Shown piece by piece: positions 1 to 14,500 of a DNA stretch of 64,000 bases. How positions within the stretch are numbered: the first letter of the stretch is position 1; every line of letters starts with the position of its first letter. Location: the NCBI GenBank assembly GCA_963377175.1, contig CAUJNA010001724.1, forward strand, positions 175,001-239,000. Direction: 5' to 3'. Position numbers and translations under genes: made by a program. Source of the stretch: Effrenium voratum. Lineage: Eukaryota > Sar > Dinophyceae > Suessiales > Symbiodiniaceae. The notes beneath the pieces were generated by a model. The model did not search any database and was not told where the DNA came from. It saw only the letters and a program-made list of their open reading frames with translations.

Positions 1-1120
1 GTCTGAGAGAGTCTCGAGGAGGGTCAGTGTGGAGAGGGGATTAAAGCCTGGCTGGACATCAACAAGGGTGACAAGGACAACATCAAGGTGGGGAGTAGGT
101 TGGTGACGAAGGGGAAAAAGGAGGCCGCGGCGACCTCGGCTGGAGAGCATGATGATGCTCTTGAGCATTTTCATGACGCGAAAGACGGGAGAAGAGAAGA
201 AACTCGGAGCGTGGCACATCTCCCAAGCGCACTTCACGGGCACTGTGCGTGGAGCTAGCCTTGGAAGACCTTCATGACGGAGCCTATGGTCGGGCAACTT
301 CTGCGCTCAATGTACGGGACACACGCTACACGGCGCGGGGGGAGGCGTTGATGGGACCAGGTGAGAAGGATGACAAGAAGGGAGGGTTGTTGACCATGCG
401 GGTCCTGAGCCGCATGGTGAAGTATGTCCGGGATGGAACGGATTGGAAGCTGGAGGTGGAAGCAGATGCGAGACATGCGGAGATCCTGATCAAGGGCATG
501 GGCTTGAACGACCGGACAAAGTTGGACACACCTTGCAGGACTGGATCGACGAGGCCCGCATGCCGGAGCTCACTGTGGACACGAGTCCGCTCAATGGTCC
601 TGAGAATGGCCTACTTGAGCCCTGACCTGCGTCATGTGGTGAAGGGCTGGCGATATAAAGCAACCGCGGATGGGAGATTGGCAAAGGGTGAAAAGAGCTG
701 TCAGGTACTTGGTGAAGTACCCGTACTTGAAGCGGGTCTACAAGATGCAGTATCAGGACAAGTTGGAGATCAAGGCACTGTCGGACAGCGACTGGGCCGG
801 AGATGCTGCAACGAGAAGGACCACTACGGGATCTGTGGTGAAGCAAGGGCAGGCGTACCCCCGTGAGCGAGTGCTACGCCATGTGCAGGACGGCCACCTT
901 GGCAGAGTTCCTGAGTGGGCAGGTCAAACCCACAATGATGGCGGTGGACAGCTCGTCGGCAAAGGCATTGGCAGAGAGGCGGGGCGTTGGCAAGACTTGC
1001 GCAAGGTTCTTGTGGCTGCAGCAGGCGGTCACGGAGCGGAGGTTGGCGACCGTGAAGGTCAAGGTCCCGGAGAATGACGCCGACCTGGTGAAAAAGATCC
1101 AGCCTGGTCGCGCCCTTTAA
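1..1120 (+). mobile_element. Decayed Ty1/copia retrotransposon pol (reverse transcriptase to RNase H)
   Basis: Pieces of copia polyprotein appear in order but in different frames. The reverse-transcriptase opening (AWLDINKGDKDN) is at about 45-85. An ELALEDLHDGAYGR segment follows at about 250, then VEADARHAEILIKGMGL near 460-505, then the thumb/connection (MAYLSPDLRHVV, GDWQRVKRAVRYL) at 600-720. The RNase H core (LSDSDWAGDAATRRTTTGS) is at about 780-835, followed by its tail (TLAEFLSG, AVDSSSAKAL, FLWLQQAV) to about 1118. At least four frame changes and missing catalytic blocks show it is dead. The family is assigned from the conserved RNase H SDWAGD..TRR..TG pattern. The 5' part lies outside the window and I could not find an LTR downstream. 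Confidence 0.88.
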
Positions 1121-2416
1121 GGACACCTTTTGAGGCTGGGAATTGTTTCATCAGCACGCGAGGGCCACAAAGGCCTGACCATTTGAGGTGCCTAAGCGAA
1201 GCTGGCATCTTGAATCGGCACCTGCAACCGTGCAGGTTGTGCACGGCGCAGCCATCTCGGCATAGAAAAGTGCGCTTTTAGCCAATAGTGCATGTTTGGA
1301 GGTTGGCAAAGCCAAATCCCAATCCAATGGTCAATCGGGCAATGGCCAATCAGGTGTCCCAAACAACTGTTTTCGTAATATGAGCATCATTTTTAGAAGC
1401 TTTGCGAGGGATGAACTTACAGGCGACGCACGCAAAACTAATCTAATTGGTGCAGCTGCCAGCCATCGTTGTAGGGACCCCTACATTCCGTTTTAGCCTA
1501 TTTTAACATCACCTTAAGAGGGCCATTGTAAAGGATTTGCTCTTGGTAGACTAATGCTTTGGGGGGAAGTATGGGGAGCCATGTTTTAATACCGCTGTTT
1601 GAGACCATGCTTTGACGATTTCCCAATCTGCATTTGGATTTTCTCAGTTGTTCAAAGCCGACCTTTTGACCTTTTGGTTTTCCCTGTTTGGTCTATTTTT
1701 AGTCGGGGTCCCAAAATGTTAACCTTTTATTGATGGGTCCTTTGGGCAAGTGAGTTTTGCGCGTAGTATTCTTCTGTTTGTGGATATGCTTCATTTTTTG
1801 GTGTTCTTTGGCTGGGGGGGATAGAAATAGGCGTTGTCCAACTTGTTGGCCTGGCGTCATCTTGTAATTTCGGCATTAGTCACTGCACAGGTTGTTCTTC
1901 GGTGGCAATCGTGTGCACGCAGCTCTCATTTGATGGATGCAGCAAAGACACAACGAGGTGTTACAAGGAATCCTAAATGCTTTCCTTCACTACTCTTGCC
2001 CCTATTGCATATTGTGATTCGCTCATTTTAGTGGTACAAACAACAACAACAGCGTTGTTTGTTCACACGCACGCTAAGGGTTAGAAAGGTCCTCATGTCA
2101 GGCTTGTCTGCCGCATGCAAGTTGGAATTCTGTGGACATGCCTCACTGATAATTGGGTGTGATTGTTGATGGCGGAAGCCTGTTTACCAAACCCTCAAAT
2201 GGTTGGTGGTCACAAATCCACTACTTGGGCTCCAAACAATTCTCAACCAGAATTGCCCAAATGGTTTCTGGTGCGCTTCTTCCGTGTTTGGGGTGACGAT
2301 TTGTGTGCGTGTGTGTTTTTTCTCGAGGCTCCATTTTTGGGCTGCAGTTTTTTGGGGGAGAGCGACGGGCACACACCCCTCTTCCCACATACTGATCCAT
2401 TTCTACTGGGTTGCAG
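1121..2416. other. Non-coding stretch, nothing recognised
   Basis: About 1.3 kb of mixed, mildly T-rich sequence between the copia remnant and the first DUF5672 exon. No exon with plausible splice ends, RNA gene or inverted-repeat element was recognised. Confidence 0.5.
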
Positions 2417-2575
2417 GTGGTTTACGGCAGCAGCAATAAGGACCGCGACATACCTCGACCTTCGGACCTTCGCATGGGTTCTTCCCCCGCCGCACAAAAC
2501 GAAGGTCTCTTGCGCCCTTCTCCTCCAAAACCCCAGGCTGTCCAAACAGCAGCGAAGGGTGCTGGTTTGGATCAG
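2417..2575 (+). CDS. Candidate exon a of the DUF5672 gene
   Basis: TTGCAG|GTG at the 5' end and ATCAG|GTAAGC at the 3' end frame 159 nt with an open frame of 53 codons ([13 protein letters not shown]...GAGLDQ). It is proline- and serine-rich and does not match a known block, so its link to the downstream exons rests on strand, phase 0 ends and position. Another frame is also open, so the reading is tentative. Confidence 0.5.
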
Positions 2576-5500
2576 GTAAGCCTTCATTCCGGGCCGGTTT
2601 GATTTTCGAGAATCCGGAAGCGCGCGCCAATGCGTTGGACCCCGGCCAAGGTGTGGTTGTCAAGACCGTTTTGGGATCCCATGTTGGTAAGTGAATTCAC
2701 CACCCATTTTAGGCTTCCTACTTTAGTGGATTGAATCGGATGTTCACTGGGGCAATCCGGGCTTTGGATTTTGATGGCCATTTTTTGTCCAGGTGTCCTC
2801 CGTGCCCCGGGCCCCAGTGGATTCTTTTCGGTATCAGGGGGCTCGATGGTTTGGGTAGTTGTGAAAAGGAAACCCCCAGTTGCCCAGTGGGTGGCCTCCT
2901 TTTTCGCATTTTCCCAGTTTTTTTGGGGGGAAGGGTGTCCCTATAAAGCCAACCAACCAAGCAGGCGCCCCATTTTTTCCCCATGGCCACTCGGCATCTG
3001 AGAACCTCCAAAGAAAAGAAAACAGAGCGGCACTGGTGTGGGCCTTGTTTTGGCTATCCATCTCAGGAGTTTGTCCACGTCCGTACACCCGTTGTTTGGC
3101 CGCTCCAAAGCTGGCGCATGTTGACGGATAGGGAGTCCAAAGCGTGCGGGGTTTCCGGCATGGCCGGTCTTTGAGCGAATCCGTTCGAAGTGGTGGCGTT
3201 TCAAGACAGGTTAGAGGAGGTGGGTGCTGGTTGAAAGTGCAAAATCAGCCGTAAGCAGACTCGAGCACTCACAGATGAAGCCAAAGTGCTCTGAGAGCAA
3301 CTCTCCATAAAACCCGCAGCTTAGGCCTTTCGGGAGACGAGGGACCCAGTTTGCGGGGCGTCTGGTGCCCTTGAAGACGGCGGGTTCCGGTTCGATCAAC
3401 ATATGGCATGGGGGACTCAGCCCAGCAAGTACTTTTTCACCGTTGTTTTCGACATTTTGGGGTCCAAAGAGTTGTCCAAGCGAGCTTTGAAACTTAACTG
3501 TTCGATGCTTGAACTGTTGTTGTGGTCTTTGTTTCGTTGCGAACTAAAATCGCAAAATGGCTGTGGGTCAAAAATAGGAACCCCAAATGGAACCCTGGTA
3601 AGTGGAAACATGGACCAAAACTTGCGGTGCGATTCTTGGTGGTTCAATATTGACCCATACTGAAATGAAGCTTCCCCAACCCTGCAACCTGAATCGGGAG
3701 GAGGCGGCGCGTTTCCTTTTTGCCCGTCAGCGCCAGGACTTCGTGCATGAGCAGCCGACCTTGAAGGAGCTGCGGTCGAACGGCACGCTGGTCCTCACGG
3801 AAATGCCGCCGAGCGGCTGCAAGGTGTCCTTGTCCTTTTTAGCAGGGCTCCTTAAAAGATAAATGGCAGTGGGTCAAATGTTGTACCCACTATGCGGTCC
3901 GATTCCTGGTGGCTTAATTTTGATCCACACCCACATTTTGCAACCACTTGAAACATGGCTTTTAACCCACCAAGATAAGGGGAAACCACCATTTACAAGG
4001 TAATGTTCAGGTGTATAATGTAAGGATCCCTGTATTTAGCTTAGTTTGGTCAAGAATAGATGGGTTCCACTGGTTTAGATAGGTGTTCTCCCATTTACCA
4101 GGGCCATCCATGTTTCCGAAAGGCTACCTATGGCTGCAAGGCTTCGTTGAATGCCCACCACCCGCGGAATATACGAGCAAACGGGGGCGCTGGCGAAGCA
4201 AACGGCAACCCAGAATCCCCCCCTAGAAGACTTGAAGAAATGGGACTGGAGGGGTGTGCAATATGGCTGTAGACGAATTTGGCTTTAGGACAACTTCTGT
4301 GATACAATGGATCCCTTTGAAGTGTATACAGTAGTCAAGGAGATGGCCTATTTTGCACCGCAGCTAGGTCCCCAGTCGTGCCCTTTCTCACCCCTTTTTT
4401 GGTTGGGAGGGTTCCCCTACTAAAATAGACTACTTGGCACCGCAGGGCAGATTTTGAACCCCCTGTACTGCGATTGGGTTTGATCTTCAGACTTGAAAAA
4501 TTAGATTCTCCTCGGATTTCCTTTTAGCCAGCAAAAAGTTAAATTTCTTCGCTGGAAAACATCTCCAGCACCCGAGTAACCTGGTAGCTGCCAAAACGAG
4601 GTCGGCCTTTTTCAAGCAGAGCATGACGGTGGATGCCTACTCGCTCATGCTGGAGCTGCCGGACTTCTGGGAGCTCCTCCTGACTCCGAAGGCGGGCTGG
4701 ACTTCGAACCGGTGGCTTCGAAGAGGAGCTCCGAAAACTGGGCGGTTCCCCGCCACCAGACCCTTTGACTTTAAGCTTTTTAGCGTAAAAACTGGGCGGT
4801 TCCTAGCCAGACCCTGGGACTTTAAGGCTTTTTAGCGCTTAGATCCCGCGAAGGTGGATAAATAGGACATATCCCGCTAAAAGTTTGACTTTCGGCAAGA
4901 GATCGGGTCGAGCCACCAAGCAGAAACCCAGAAACCAAGTACCAACCAGAAGGGTGTTTGGGTTTCGCCGGAGAGTTTAGACAAGCCACACCCAACTTAA
5001 AGCAAGCCAAACGAACCCTTGAAAGGGAACTTGAAACGCTTGGCGCCCATGTTCCTCTTAAAAGGGGAGGGGGGCTGCGGGGAACCGGACAAAAGGGGGG
5101 GGCCTGTCTGAGGGACCTGGGCTGAGATGGACCTCACGCCTGGACTGGGCAGGGTTGCTTTTCTTGGGAGAATAGGAACTTAGTAGGTGGTTAGTAAGCC
5201 CACCTACGTCCCCCAGTGCCTTTTCTCACTGTTGTCTTTTTTTGGGGAGGGTTCCGAACCCTACTAAAATAGACTACAGAGAAAGAAAGTTGGTTCCCTT
5301 ATTCTAACCTCCCTACTGGAGGACCAAGCCACTGAACGGAGACAAAAGCTCACCATGGCCTTTGTGGGTTATCTCTCACCAGGCTTACGATCCACTTGCC
5401 TGACGCACCGAATCAGTTGTCCCGTTACATACGCCCGGCGAAGAAACTTTCTCCAGGTGCTGCTGGTGCAGACGGACGCGTGGATTTGCAACGGAGCTCG

Positions 5501-8500
5501 GGAGCTTCAGAAGCAATTGGTGAGACCGTGGTTTCCAAACCTTCCGGGTGTTTTTGGCGGGTACCATCTTCTAGGCTAATATGAAAGCTCCCAGAACCCC
5601 TTTGAAAGACTTGGTTCCATTTACAGAGGCCTTCTGGGAGCTTCCATGTTAGTCTGGGGGAGTGTAATGTTGAGTTCGGATGAATAAACCGGTCCGTCCT
5701 GCTGTGGCCGGTTGCGAAATCCATTTCGCCACCAAAGAATCCCTGACAGCAACAATACTTTTCGGTTTGCAAGCGCTGCGAAATGGATTTCGTCCATCCA
5801 CACTATTAATAGGGGGGTGTTGCCCTACAATGCCCTATAGTGATGGAACCTAAACCAAGGGCACAGCAGAAAGGGAGCCAATGCCTCGGCCTGGTAGGGA
5901 GCTACCAGGAGTTCCGGTTAGGCATGGCGGCATGTTTCTGTGAACGCCATGACGTACAGCAGTTGGCAACTCAGCTGATCAGATTCTTTATTGCCGCTTG
6001 ATAACGGATCTTTGGCCTTTAACTTTTTGGATGAAACAGGTCGGATTTTCTATTGGACCCACAAGTTGATTTTTTTTGTTGCAGAGGGGTCGTTGCAGCA
6101 ACCAAGTTGTGTCCACCATTTTTAGTGGCCCCCAAAAGCTGATCACCGATTATTTCTGGGGGTGGGGGGAAGATTGCAAGAATGAACCACCCCTTGGTTT
6201 GACTGGGTGATCACATGGAAGACATGAGCCTTGGATTCTTTGTTTTCTTGCCACGGAGCCTGTGAGGCAATCGGCAGGCAACCCCTCCCTCCCCCCCCCG
6301 CCTCGCGCAAGTAGAAGCTGGGTGGTTGTTTCCCTTCAAGCAGCTAAGTCGGCATGCAAGCTCTTCATTCTTAAAGACCATTTGATCAAAGAAAAACATG
6401 GTTGATTCTCAAGGCAGCCGCAACCAAGGATGCAGCTCTTCTTTTTTTTTTGGATAGTGTTGCAAAGGCGACTTTGAAAAGTTGAGGCCTCTTGACCGAT
6501 GGCACCCATCTCGGCCATGGCCTGCTCAGTTTCAGGCAACATCTCAAATTCCCCACATGTAGGATGTACGCGCGCGCACATACATCCGTCCATGAGATGC
6601 GCATAGAAAAAAAGCACGTAGACGTAGACACAAATTCCTATATATATATATATACAAAAATATGTGTGTGTGTGTAGATACAGGCATACCCTGAGTGTAC
6701 AAGCAGCTCATATTTATACGAGTATTGCTCTGACATATAGATATAGGGACACTCTCCCAGCAAATAAGCAAGCGCACACGTGCACAAAAAGACACACGCA
6801 CACAACCAGAGAGGGGCACAGATCCCAGGAGGTTGTGGAAACCATGAGGACCCCTTTGTCAGCTTAAAAGGGGGCCAAAAGAAACACCCATTGTCCGAGT
6901 ACCTTGAAGGTCCCCCAGTAGTAGCCCTTTTACTGTTTCTTTTTTTAGGGAGGGTTCCCTTTTCTATTAAAGGATGCATTTTGCCCATTTTAAACATGGC
7001 CTTTTCCATCAAAATAAAGGGAACCCACCATTTACAAGGCAATGTTCAGGTGTACAATGTAAGCATTTTTGTTATAGACAAAAAGAAAAAGTGGGTACCC
7101 TTATTAGTTATTAGGTCCTCCTCTCTACAGGAGGACCTAGGCTCACTTTGACACATACCCACGGTTCCCTTTTCCAGTATAGACTACAGAAAAAAGTTGG
7201 CATCCTTATTCTAACCTCTCTACTGGTTCGGACCTGGCCTTTCTTTGACACACCCAGAGAGAGAGAGCCTTTGCTTCTGGCCATGGCTGCGCCCTCCATT
7301 TCTGCAGCCAAGACGGCGCTGCGGAAGCAGGCGTGGTGGAAGGTGAAAACAAAAACCGTGGGGCTCCCTTTGGTTGGGTTTAGAGTGACACCAAAAGGAA
7401 GCCAGCCATATTGGGGGCCACTCATTTAGAGGCAAACGAGGTTTTCTGGAATCTGGGGATGCCAGATTTCAAGTTTGTAGGCTAGTTGGCCAGGGATTTT
7501 GCTTGTTTGTTCCATTTTGGGCCATGGGTGAAGAAGAATGTCACTTGTGAAAATCGGGGGCCCAAATATGGTGATGTCCCTTTGGCCTTCCCGCCGAAGT
7601 GTCCTCAACAAGTCGAGACGCCCCCAAATCGCCAACAAACCAATGGTTTCCCATGTTTCAAAGTGGTGCAGGGTTTTGTCCATCCACAGTAGCGATCCAC
7701 AGGGAGTTGCGACTTGCTGCGGCTTGGGGGGCCCCTTGTTTGGCAGACCAACCGCTCGCTGCGGCGAAAGCCATGTCACCAAGGCCTCTGGGAGGTGAGG
7801 GCCGATCTTGGGAATCTGGTATTTACAGGGGAATCATCATTCCAGGGAGCCTTAGGTGGTGCAGGATTTCGTCCATCCACAGTATGGCTCTGAAGCAGTT
7901 GTCTATTGCATAGTAGAAATTGGGCCTTTTTCAACCGGATTGCAGTCTTCAATTTCGGAGTTCCGTCTCGACCTGCAGTGTATGCACAAATTCCTCCAAC
8001 ACCGCTGCTTGGAGTGGACTTTGGGTGCCACATAGCCCATGACTTTTGATTTACTCAAGGGCAAAACATATGGGGCTGGGACATGTTTCTTTTTTTGTCA
8101 ACCTGCTATGTAGCACCCACCTTGCTGCCCCGTGACTTTTTTGTAGCCATGTCACAATGTGACACTTGGCCATAGGCACAAGGCTTCATATGTACTCAGA
8201 AGTGTAGGTACCCACTGCATCATACAAACTACAGGTATTTGAATAGAAGCTTTTTCTTTTTGTTGTTTTGTTTTGCAGCTGTCGCTTTTGAATTTGCTGG
8301 TTTCTATGACTCACTGGCCCAAACCTAGCGAAAGGGTTTGGTTTCAGGAACATCTACAGGAAATCGCCCCCAAAACACTCTAAATCAGCTGTTTTCTTGA
8401 ACTTAAAAAAAGAAACATCCCTTTGATCCAGGTTGTTCAGGGGCCTTGGGGGTTGATTCCCCATTCTTTCCAACCATTGTTCTTTTCACTCACCCGCTAT

Positions 8501-11500
8501 TTTTCTGGGGTTTCCGCAGGCTTTCTAGAAAGATCCGGATCCCTGGGTTCAGAATGGAAATGGGGAAGTGTAGCCCCAGCTTCACGGTGCTTGGATCATG
8601 TTGTGCATGTTTTTGTTTTGTTTTTGGTTCTGTTCAATTTTTTACCGGGGTTTTGCAACAAAAACTTAAGCTGGCAGCTTTTCGCCAGCCCATACCAAGA
8701 GTAGAGACGCTTGGTGCGAGCCTCGCGGGGGAGCGCAGCTCTGGCGTCCCGAGATGGATCCCGTCGATCCGGATCGAGAGGTGCGCGCCACGCTGAAGAC
8801 CTTGGACGAGGCGGAGCTGGGCCGCCAGAGCGAGGCGCGCGAGAAGCCGAAGGGTGAAGCCGAAGGTTCCGGTGAAGCTGGGCTTGGCTTCGAAGTGGGG
8901 GCTTTTGAAAAATGGCCGTTTTGTTTGTTTGTTTTTTTGCTGTTGGGGGTTGAAATGGGAAAACTGGCGGGTGTCCTGTTGTCCCATTGGAGAAAATCGC
9001 GGGTTTCCTTTTGGGTTGCTTCTCGACCATCCCTGTTTTGGGATACCCCCCCCAAAAAAGGCAGGCCCGACGAGCTTTGCGGAAAAAGCAGCCGGTACTT
9101 TTCAGGTGAGTGGTGATCGTAAGCCTGGTGAAATGAACCCAAAGAAGCCATGGATTGTTCCGTCCCTGTCCCGTGTGTTACAACTGAAGCCTACAGAAGC
9201 CAAGCGTGTTGGGGAGCCCCTGTGTTCGGACACAGACCCATCACAGCATGCCACTTGAGCTTTCCGGTGAGAAGACCAAGTGCTTAGTAACCCCAGTTCA
9301 CCCTCCTTGCAACTAGGGGTGCTGCATGGTGCTGCAAGAAAAAAGCAAGGCAAACTCAAAACCAGACACAACAAACAAACAACACCAAGTTCAGTTCTGC
9401 ACCCCTGACCATTCTAAGTGGTCACTAATCCCAAGCTCCCCCAATTAACGCGTAAACTTGATAAGTAAGGCACCCCGGGTGGAACCCACCTGGGTGGGGG
9501 GTGGGGGGTACGTTTTGACACGCGCCCGCCGGCTTCCCCTTTTTTGACTTACACGAGTTGTAGTTCATGACTTTTACAGCGAAATTACGGCAGACTAGAC
9601 CAATTTGCTTAGGTGTTTCTTTATTTTCCCTTGTCGGTTTAAGCGGAATCTGTCACTATTGTATTTGTTTTCAGGGACTTCAGCAAATGGAGACAAAAGC
9701 CAAGTGGATTCACTAAGCTTCATAATGTTTGCTCTCTTGACTTCCCCTTTTGTTCCATGTTCCACGCTTGGCCCAAAAAGTTAGGGCAACTGCCCCCTGC
9801 TCACTACATAAGGTTGTCGCCCCACCAGTGCCTGAAAACATTCTCAGGTTGGCACTTGCACCTAGTGCGGCAACTGCGTGACCATGGCTTGGCCCATTTA
9901 GCGACCCAATTCCCCCGGGCCGTGAGACCAGATTTGTCGGGAGGCCGTGTGCCAGCGCCTGGTGCGCAGCCGTGCCTTCAGCGCAAGCCGCCGCATCGGC
10001 GCGCCTTCGATGCATGTTTGTTTTTTGTTTCCCAGTTGTTTTTTTTTTGTTTTTTTGTTTTTTTTGTGTGTGTGTGTGTGTGTGTTGTTTTGCTTCTTCT
10101 TCTTTTTTGTGTGTGTGTGTTTGCGTTTTTTTGGGGGGGGATTGGCTGTGGGCAGGGCGGGCGGGCGAAGGGGGAAAGATCCCTTACCAGAGTGAAAGTA
10201 GATGGCCAATTCCCTCTCCGTGTCGGTTGTCAGGGAGCTAAGGAGATGGGGGTATCCAGAATTTGCCTGTGAAGAGGGAGCCTTTCGGAGCTACCAGGAG
10301 TTCTGTGAGGCCATGGTAATAGCTTGACTGCTCTTGGCTTGGATCTTTAGACTTTAGCTTTTTGGGAAATGAAGGGGGTTTCCACGCGGTTTGGTAACAT
10401 CTTACATCTTACATCTTACCAAACTTGAGGGATCACCCCACAAACACCCAAAAAAAGCCCCTTCCCGAACCAGAACCGGCAAGCCTGGGGGTCCGCAATG
10501 AATCTGCTCATTGCGAGCTGGAGGTAAAACGAGCTCACGAGCTTATCGTGATGCGGGCTTTGGAAGTTTTGTAGATTTTGAGTCACCCCCTTGATGAACT
10601 TGGAGACGGGGCTGGCCATGGTTTCATTTGTCCTTTTGTTCGTCCCTCCTCTCCCCTTAAGTCATTTAGGACCATATGGGGTTACGGTGTCTATGGGTTC
10701 TTCCTTTGGTAAAAACTGGCAAGCGCTTGTGGCTGCAACATGCTGCTGAATTCCTAACCAAACAACTGCACCAGGCTGTCAAAGGCTGCACACAACTGCG
10801 TGCAAAGTTGTCACACTAGTGCCATGGGCCGCTCAGAGGTACTGTGTTTTTGTATGACTTGGCAATAACGTTTGGGGAGACCAGCCCACAAACAAGCATA
10901 GCAAGTTAACAACTTTCCCCCAAATTCCTACAGCCTGGCGCCCTCAATATTCAATTCCGTCACTGTTCCATCCCAGTTCCTTCACACTTCTCTTCGCTTT
11001 GCATGCCAAAAGTGGGCAAACTGCATTATTTTCAATGATGGAATTGCTCAGATTCCCACAGCTTTCGCCCCCTTAATCAACTGCCTGCGCCGCGCAATGC
11101 AACAACTGCAAGAAGCTGCAGACAGCTACAAGATTCCTGGATTTCGTGCGAGCCCCGAGCCGCAAGCCCAGGTTTGATTTTTCCATTAAGACCGACACCT
11201 ACAAGGGCAATGCTGTTTCTTTCGAATGGGCAGGTGTCACCAAACAAAATTGGGGGTGGTTTTCCTTGCGGTGTCCCTTCCCCCCCCCCTCCCCCCCCAA
11301 AAAAAAGAGAGAAAGAGCCGCATCCTCAAAGAAAAGACGCACCAAAGGCTGGCCCAGGTTCACCCCCCCCCCCCTTCCTTCACCCCCATTCGCCGGATTT
11401 GAGAAGCACTGGTAACCGGCCGCCTTGGGCACCCGCAGCAACTGCCATTTGCCCAAGTTTGGCCTGAAAAAACGCAAACAACACGAAGGCCAGGCTTGTG

Positions 11501-14500
11501 GGTATGGGGTCTCCATCAAAATTCTGCGATCTTTCAGGGCAAGCTCACCGTGAAGCCGAATCTGAGCATATGATTTCCCGCATACGCGAGAGTTGTTTGG
11601 GGTAACAACAAAAGTATAGCTAGGGGTGGGCATCCATGCAGGGGTCTTTTTGTGCATGTCTCGTACCTTTTTTCATGTGTGAAAATAGGGCCTCCCAAAA
11701 CACACACACAAACAAACGAGAGGTGGTGGTCCTTTCGTTTCCCCTTACACCTAACACCCAAGCAACAAGGGGCTTTCCTACGAAGGACACACCAACATGG
11801 CTGTGGCCCACAAACATGTACCAAAATGGCACCTTGGCAAATGTAACCACAGACCAACACCTGTGTAACCCTGGCTCTTTGATTTGGCGCCACACACAGA
11901 AATCAAGTTGGGTTTTCCACCAAACCCCCAAACAGCTTTTTGCAGGGGGGTCTCGCCAGCAACCAAGAAATGTTGCTTGGATGTTAGGACTTTAACTTTT
12001 TGCCAACCAATGGGTTTCCATTGAGCCACTAATAGTTAGAAACCTATAGCAGGGGAGCAGAGAGCAACCGAGAAATTGTCCCATCTGCCGCTGTGACGTC
12101 GCCGGCCTTCGAGGTCTTCCTGGCTATGCCGCGGGGAGAGATCCGCACGGAGCCCATCCTGAAGGAGGCATTCCTGCAAGGCAGCGAGCGAGGGGTTGGC
12201 CTGGCGTCGTTTTGGAGGGACACCACTACTTCCATTTGCTGAAATGTATGTGTTTTGTCTTCTTTTTTTGTTGGTTTTGAAGGGAATCTATTTCACTAAT
12301 GGAAGTATGTTTATTTTTTTCCCGTGGGAGTTAAGCAAATTGATGAGCAGCAAAGCAGGGGTCACTGGATTTACCATTCAAAAGTTGCCTTTTGACTGGT
12401 GGGTTCCATTGAAACTTGAAACTGCCACTGTTGGAGGTTAAATGGTATGGCCCAATTGGCGGTTTGGATTGGTTTGGAGACTTGAACCTCGGGGTCTTGT
12501 AGAGGGTAAGCGGAAAACCAAAATCCCTGTTTCGACACATACCCGCTTGCAGGGCCGCAGGCCGCTGGTCCGCCTGGTTTTGGAGGGGTGTTTCTTCAAA
12601 AATCATTTGCCAAGAGAAAGGGTGCCATTGGAGCCTCCCCGTGGAAGAGAGGCTTGCCGCGAAGTTGCATGTGTTGTTGTTGGCTAATAAGAATAAGAGG
12701 GCTCCTTTGAAAGACAGCAATGGGTGACCCACAATCCGCGGCAAGGCAAGAGCGTGTACTGCCCACGGGTGATGGGCGAAGGGTGGATGGAGTTCTTCGA
12801 GGCACGTGCAAGCCGGGAGGAAGATGCATGCAACCGGCAAGCAAACATATTCCTGGCCCCCCTTTTTGCAACCATTCTAGTGGTTGATTCCAACCATTCT
12901 TTTCAACCATCGTTCTTTCCAAACACCGGATGCGTTTTCCCTCGGTTTCCGGAGTTTTTTCTAGAAAGATCCGGATCCCTGGGTTCAGGAAATGGAAATG
13001 GGAAAGTGTCCCCTAGAATGGGCTCCGTGATCCCGAGTAGTCTTTCGCCCACGGATCCTCGGTGCCCATGGCTCCAGACCTGCAGGTGAGGAGCTGTGAG
13101 GAAGCCGCGCAGCTGCCCCTGTCCAAGTGGCAGATCCCGGCCGCTTGGCTGACGGATGCCCTATCTCTCAGGGTTGTTACACCCAGCCCGGTGGACTTTT
13201 TTTGCAGGGGGGTCCCTTGACTACTAAAAGGGGCGATCGGGTACTTAGTAAGTGCATATAAAGCTTGGTTACAGCCCACTTAGGAGACTTATAACCATGG
13301 CAAGTGGGTTAACCAGGCTTTCTAACCACTTACTGAGTACCCTGCCCCTTTAAGTACCAACAAATAGAGAGTCCCATGGCCACTGGGGGTGTAGGTGGAG
13401 TTGTGATGCGATGAACCAAGCTGACTCAGAAAGTTACGATACTCGCTAACGTTATGTTTCATGATGTTGCTTCAAAGTAAGCTATGGAACGAAGCTTGCC
13501 TTGCCCTGAAGCCGGTTTCACTCGGCGAAAGGCAGCCAGAGAGTGAATTTGATAGTACAATTGCATTGCCTACATGAGCTATGGTCCAGGGAGTCTGGAT
13601 ACCCAACGATGGGACAAATGATTTTAAGTAGCGCCGTCACAAATAGGTTAAAAGCAACAAGAACCTGCTGTTCCAGACGTTCCTCCTTTCCCAACAACGG
13701 CCCAACACCCAGGGCAAAGGCTAGTTTCCGAAAATAACGATGGCGAGAAAGAAAGGAAAGGGATCACCCACCTGAAGCCAGAAGTGCTGCAAGGACACCT
13801 TCACCAAGAACAAGTTGCGAGTACAATGTGCAGCAAAAACATGCAAAAACCCACCAGACCTGAAGCAGCCCCCAAAAGACCTGAATCAAGACCGAACGCC
13901 CCAAACCTGAGCCCTCAAGTTTTGGAAGCCCTGGATCCTGAGCGCCAAAGACTAAGCCCAGGTGAAATCCCCAGCCCCAGAACCCCGTGGCGCAAGCTGC
14001 AAACGCTCGGGCGGAGACCCCAAAGCTTTCAGCTGGAACAAGTGACTTCCTCTTGGCTTCCCTAGCCCCACCGGGAATCCTGAAAACAAGAGGGCCTATC
14101 GAGCCCAAAGCTCTCAGACCAAAGCAAAGCAAACAAAGACGAACTCCAAAAGCGATTGACATCTAGATCCCCCAGTGCCCTTTTACCGTTTCTTTTTTAG
14201 GGAGGGTTCCCCTATTAAAATAGACCGCAAGAAACAAAGGTTTACCCTTATTCTAACCTCTCCACTGGAGGACCTAGACATGGTTTTCTGACCTGTCCTT
14301 TTAAAAGGACCAGATCCCGAACGCCAGGTTCCAAGTGAAAGGGAGGGTACCCGACAACTGAGGCCCTGCCAACATGTGTCGGAAACCCTGAATGAAGAAT
14401 CCTGAAAGCAACACGAAGGAACTCCAAAACGCTGAATCATTTACCAAACCTCAGGTTTCAAGCATGGAAACCCATGAAAAGCCTGGAATTGGAGGGTACC

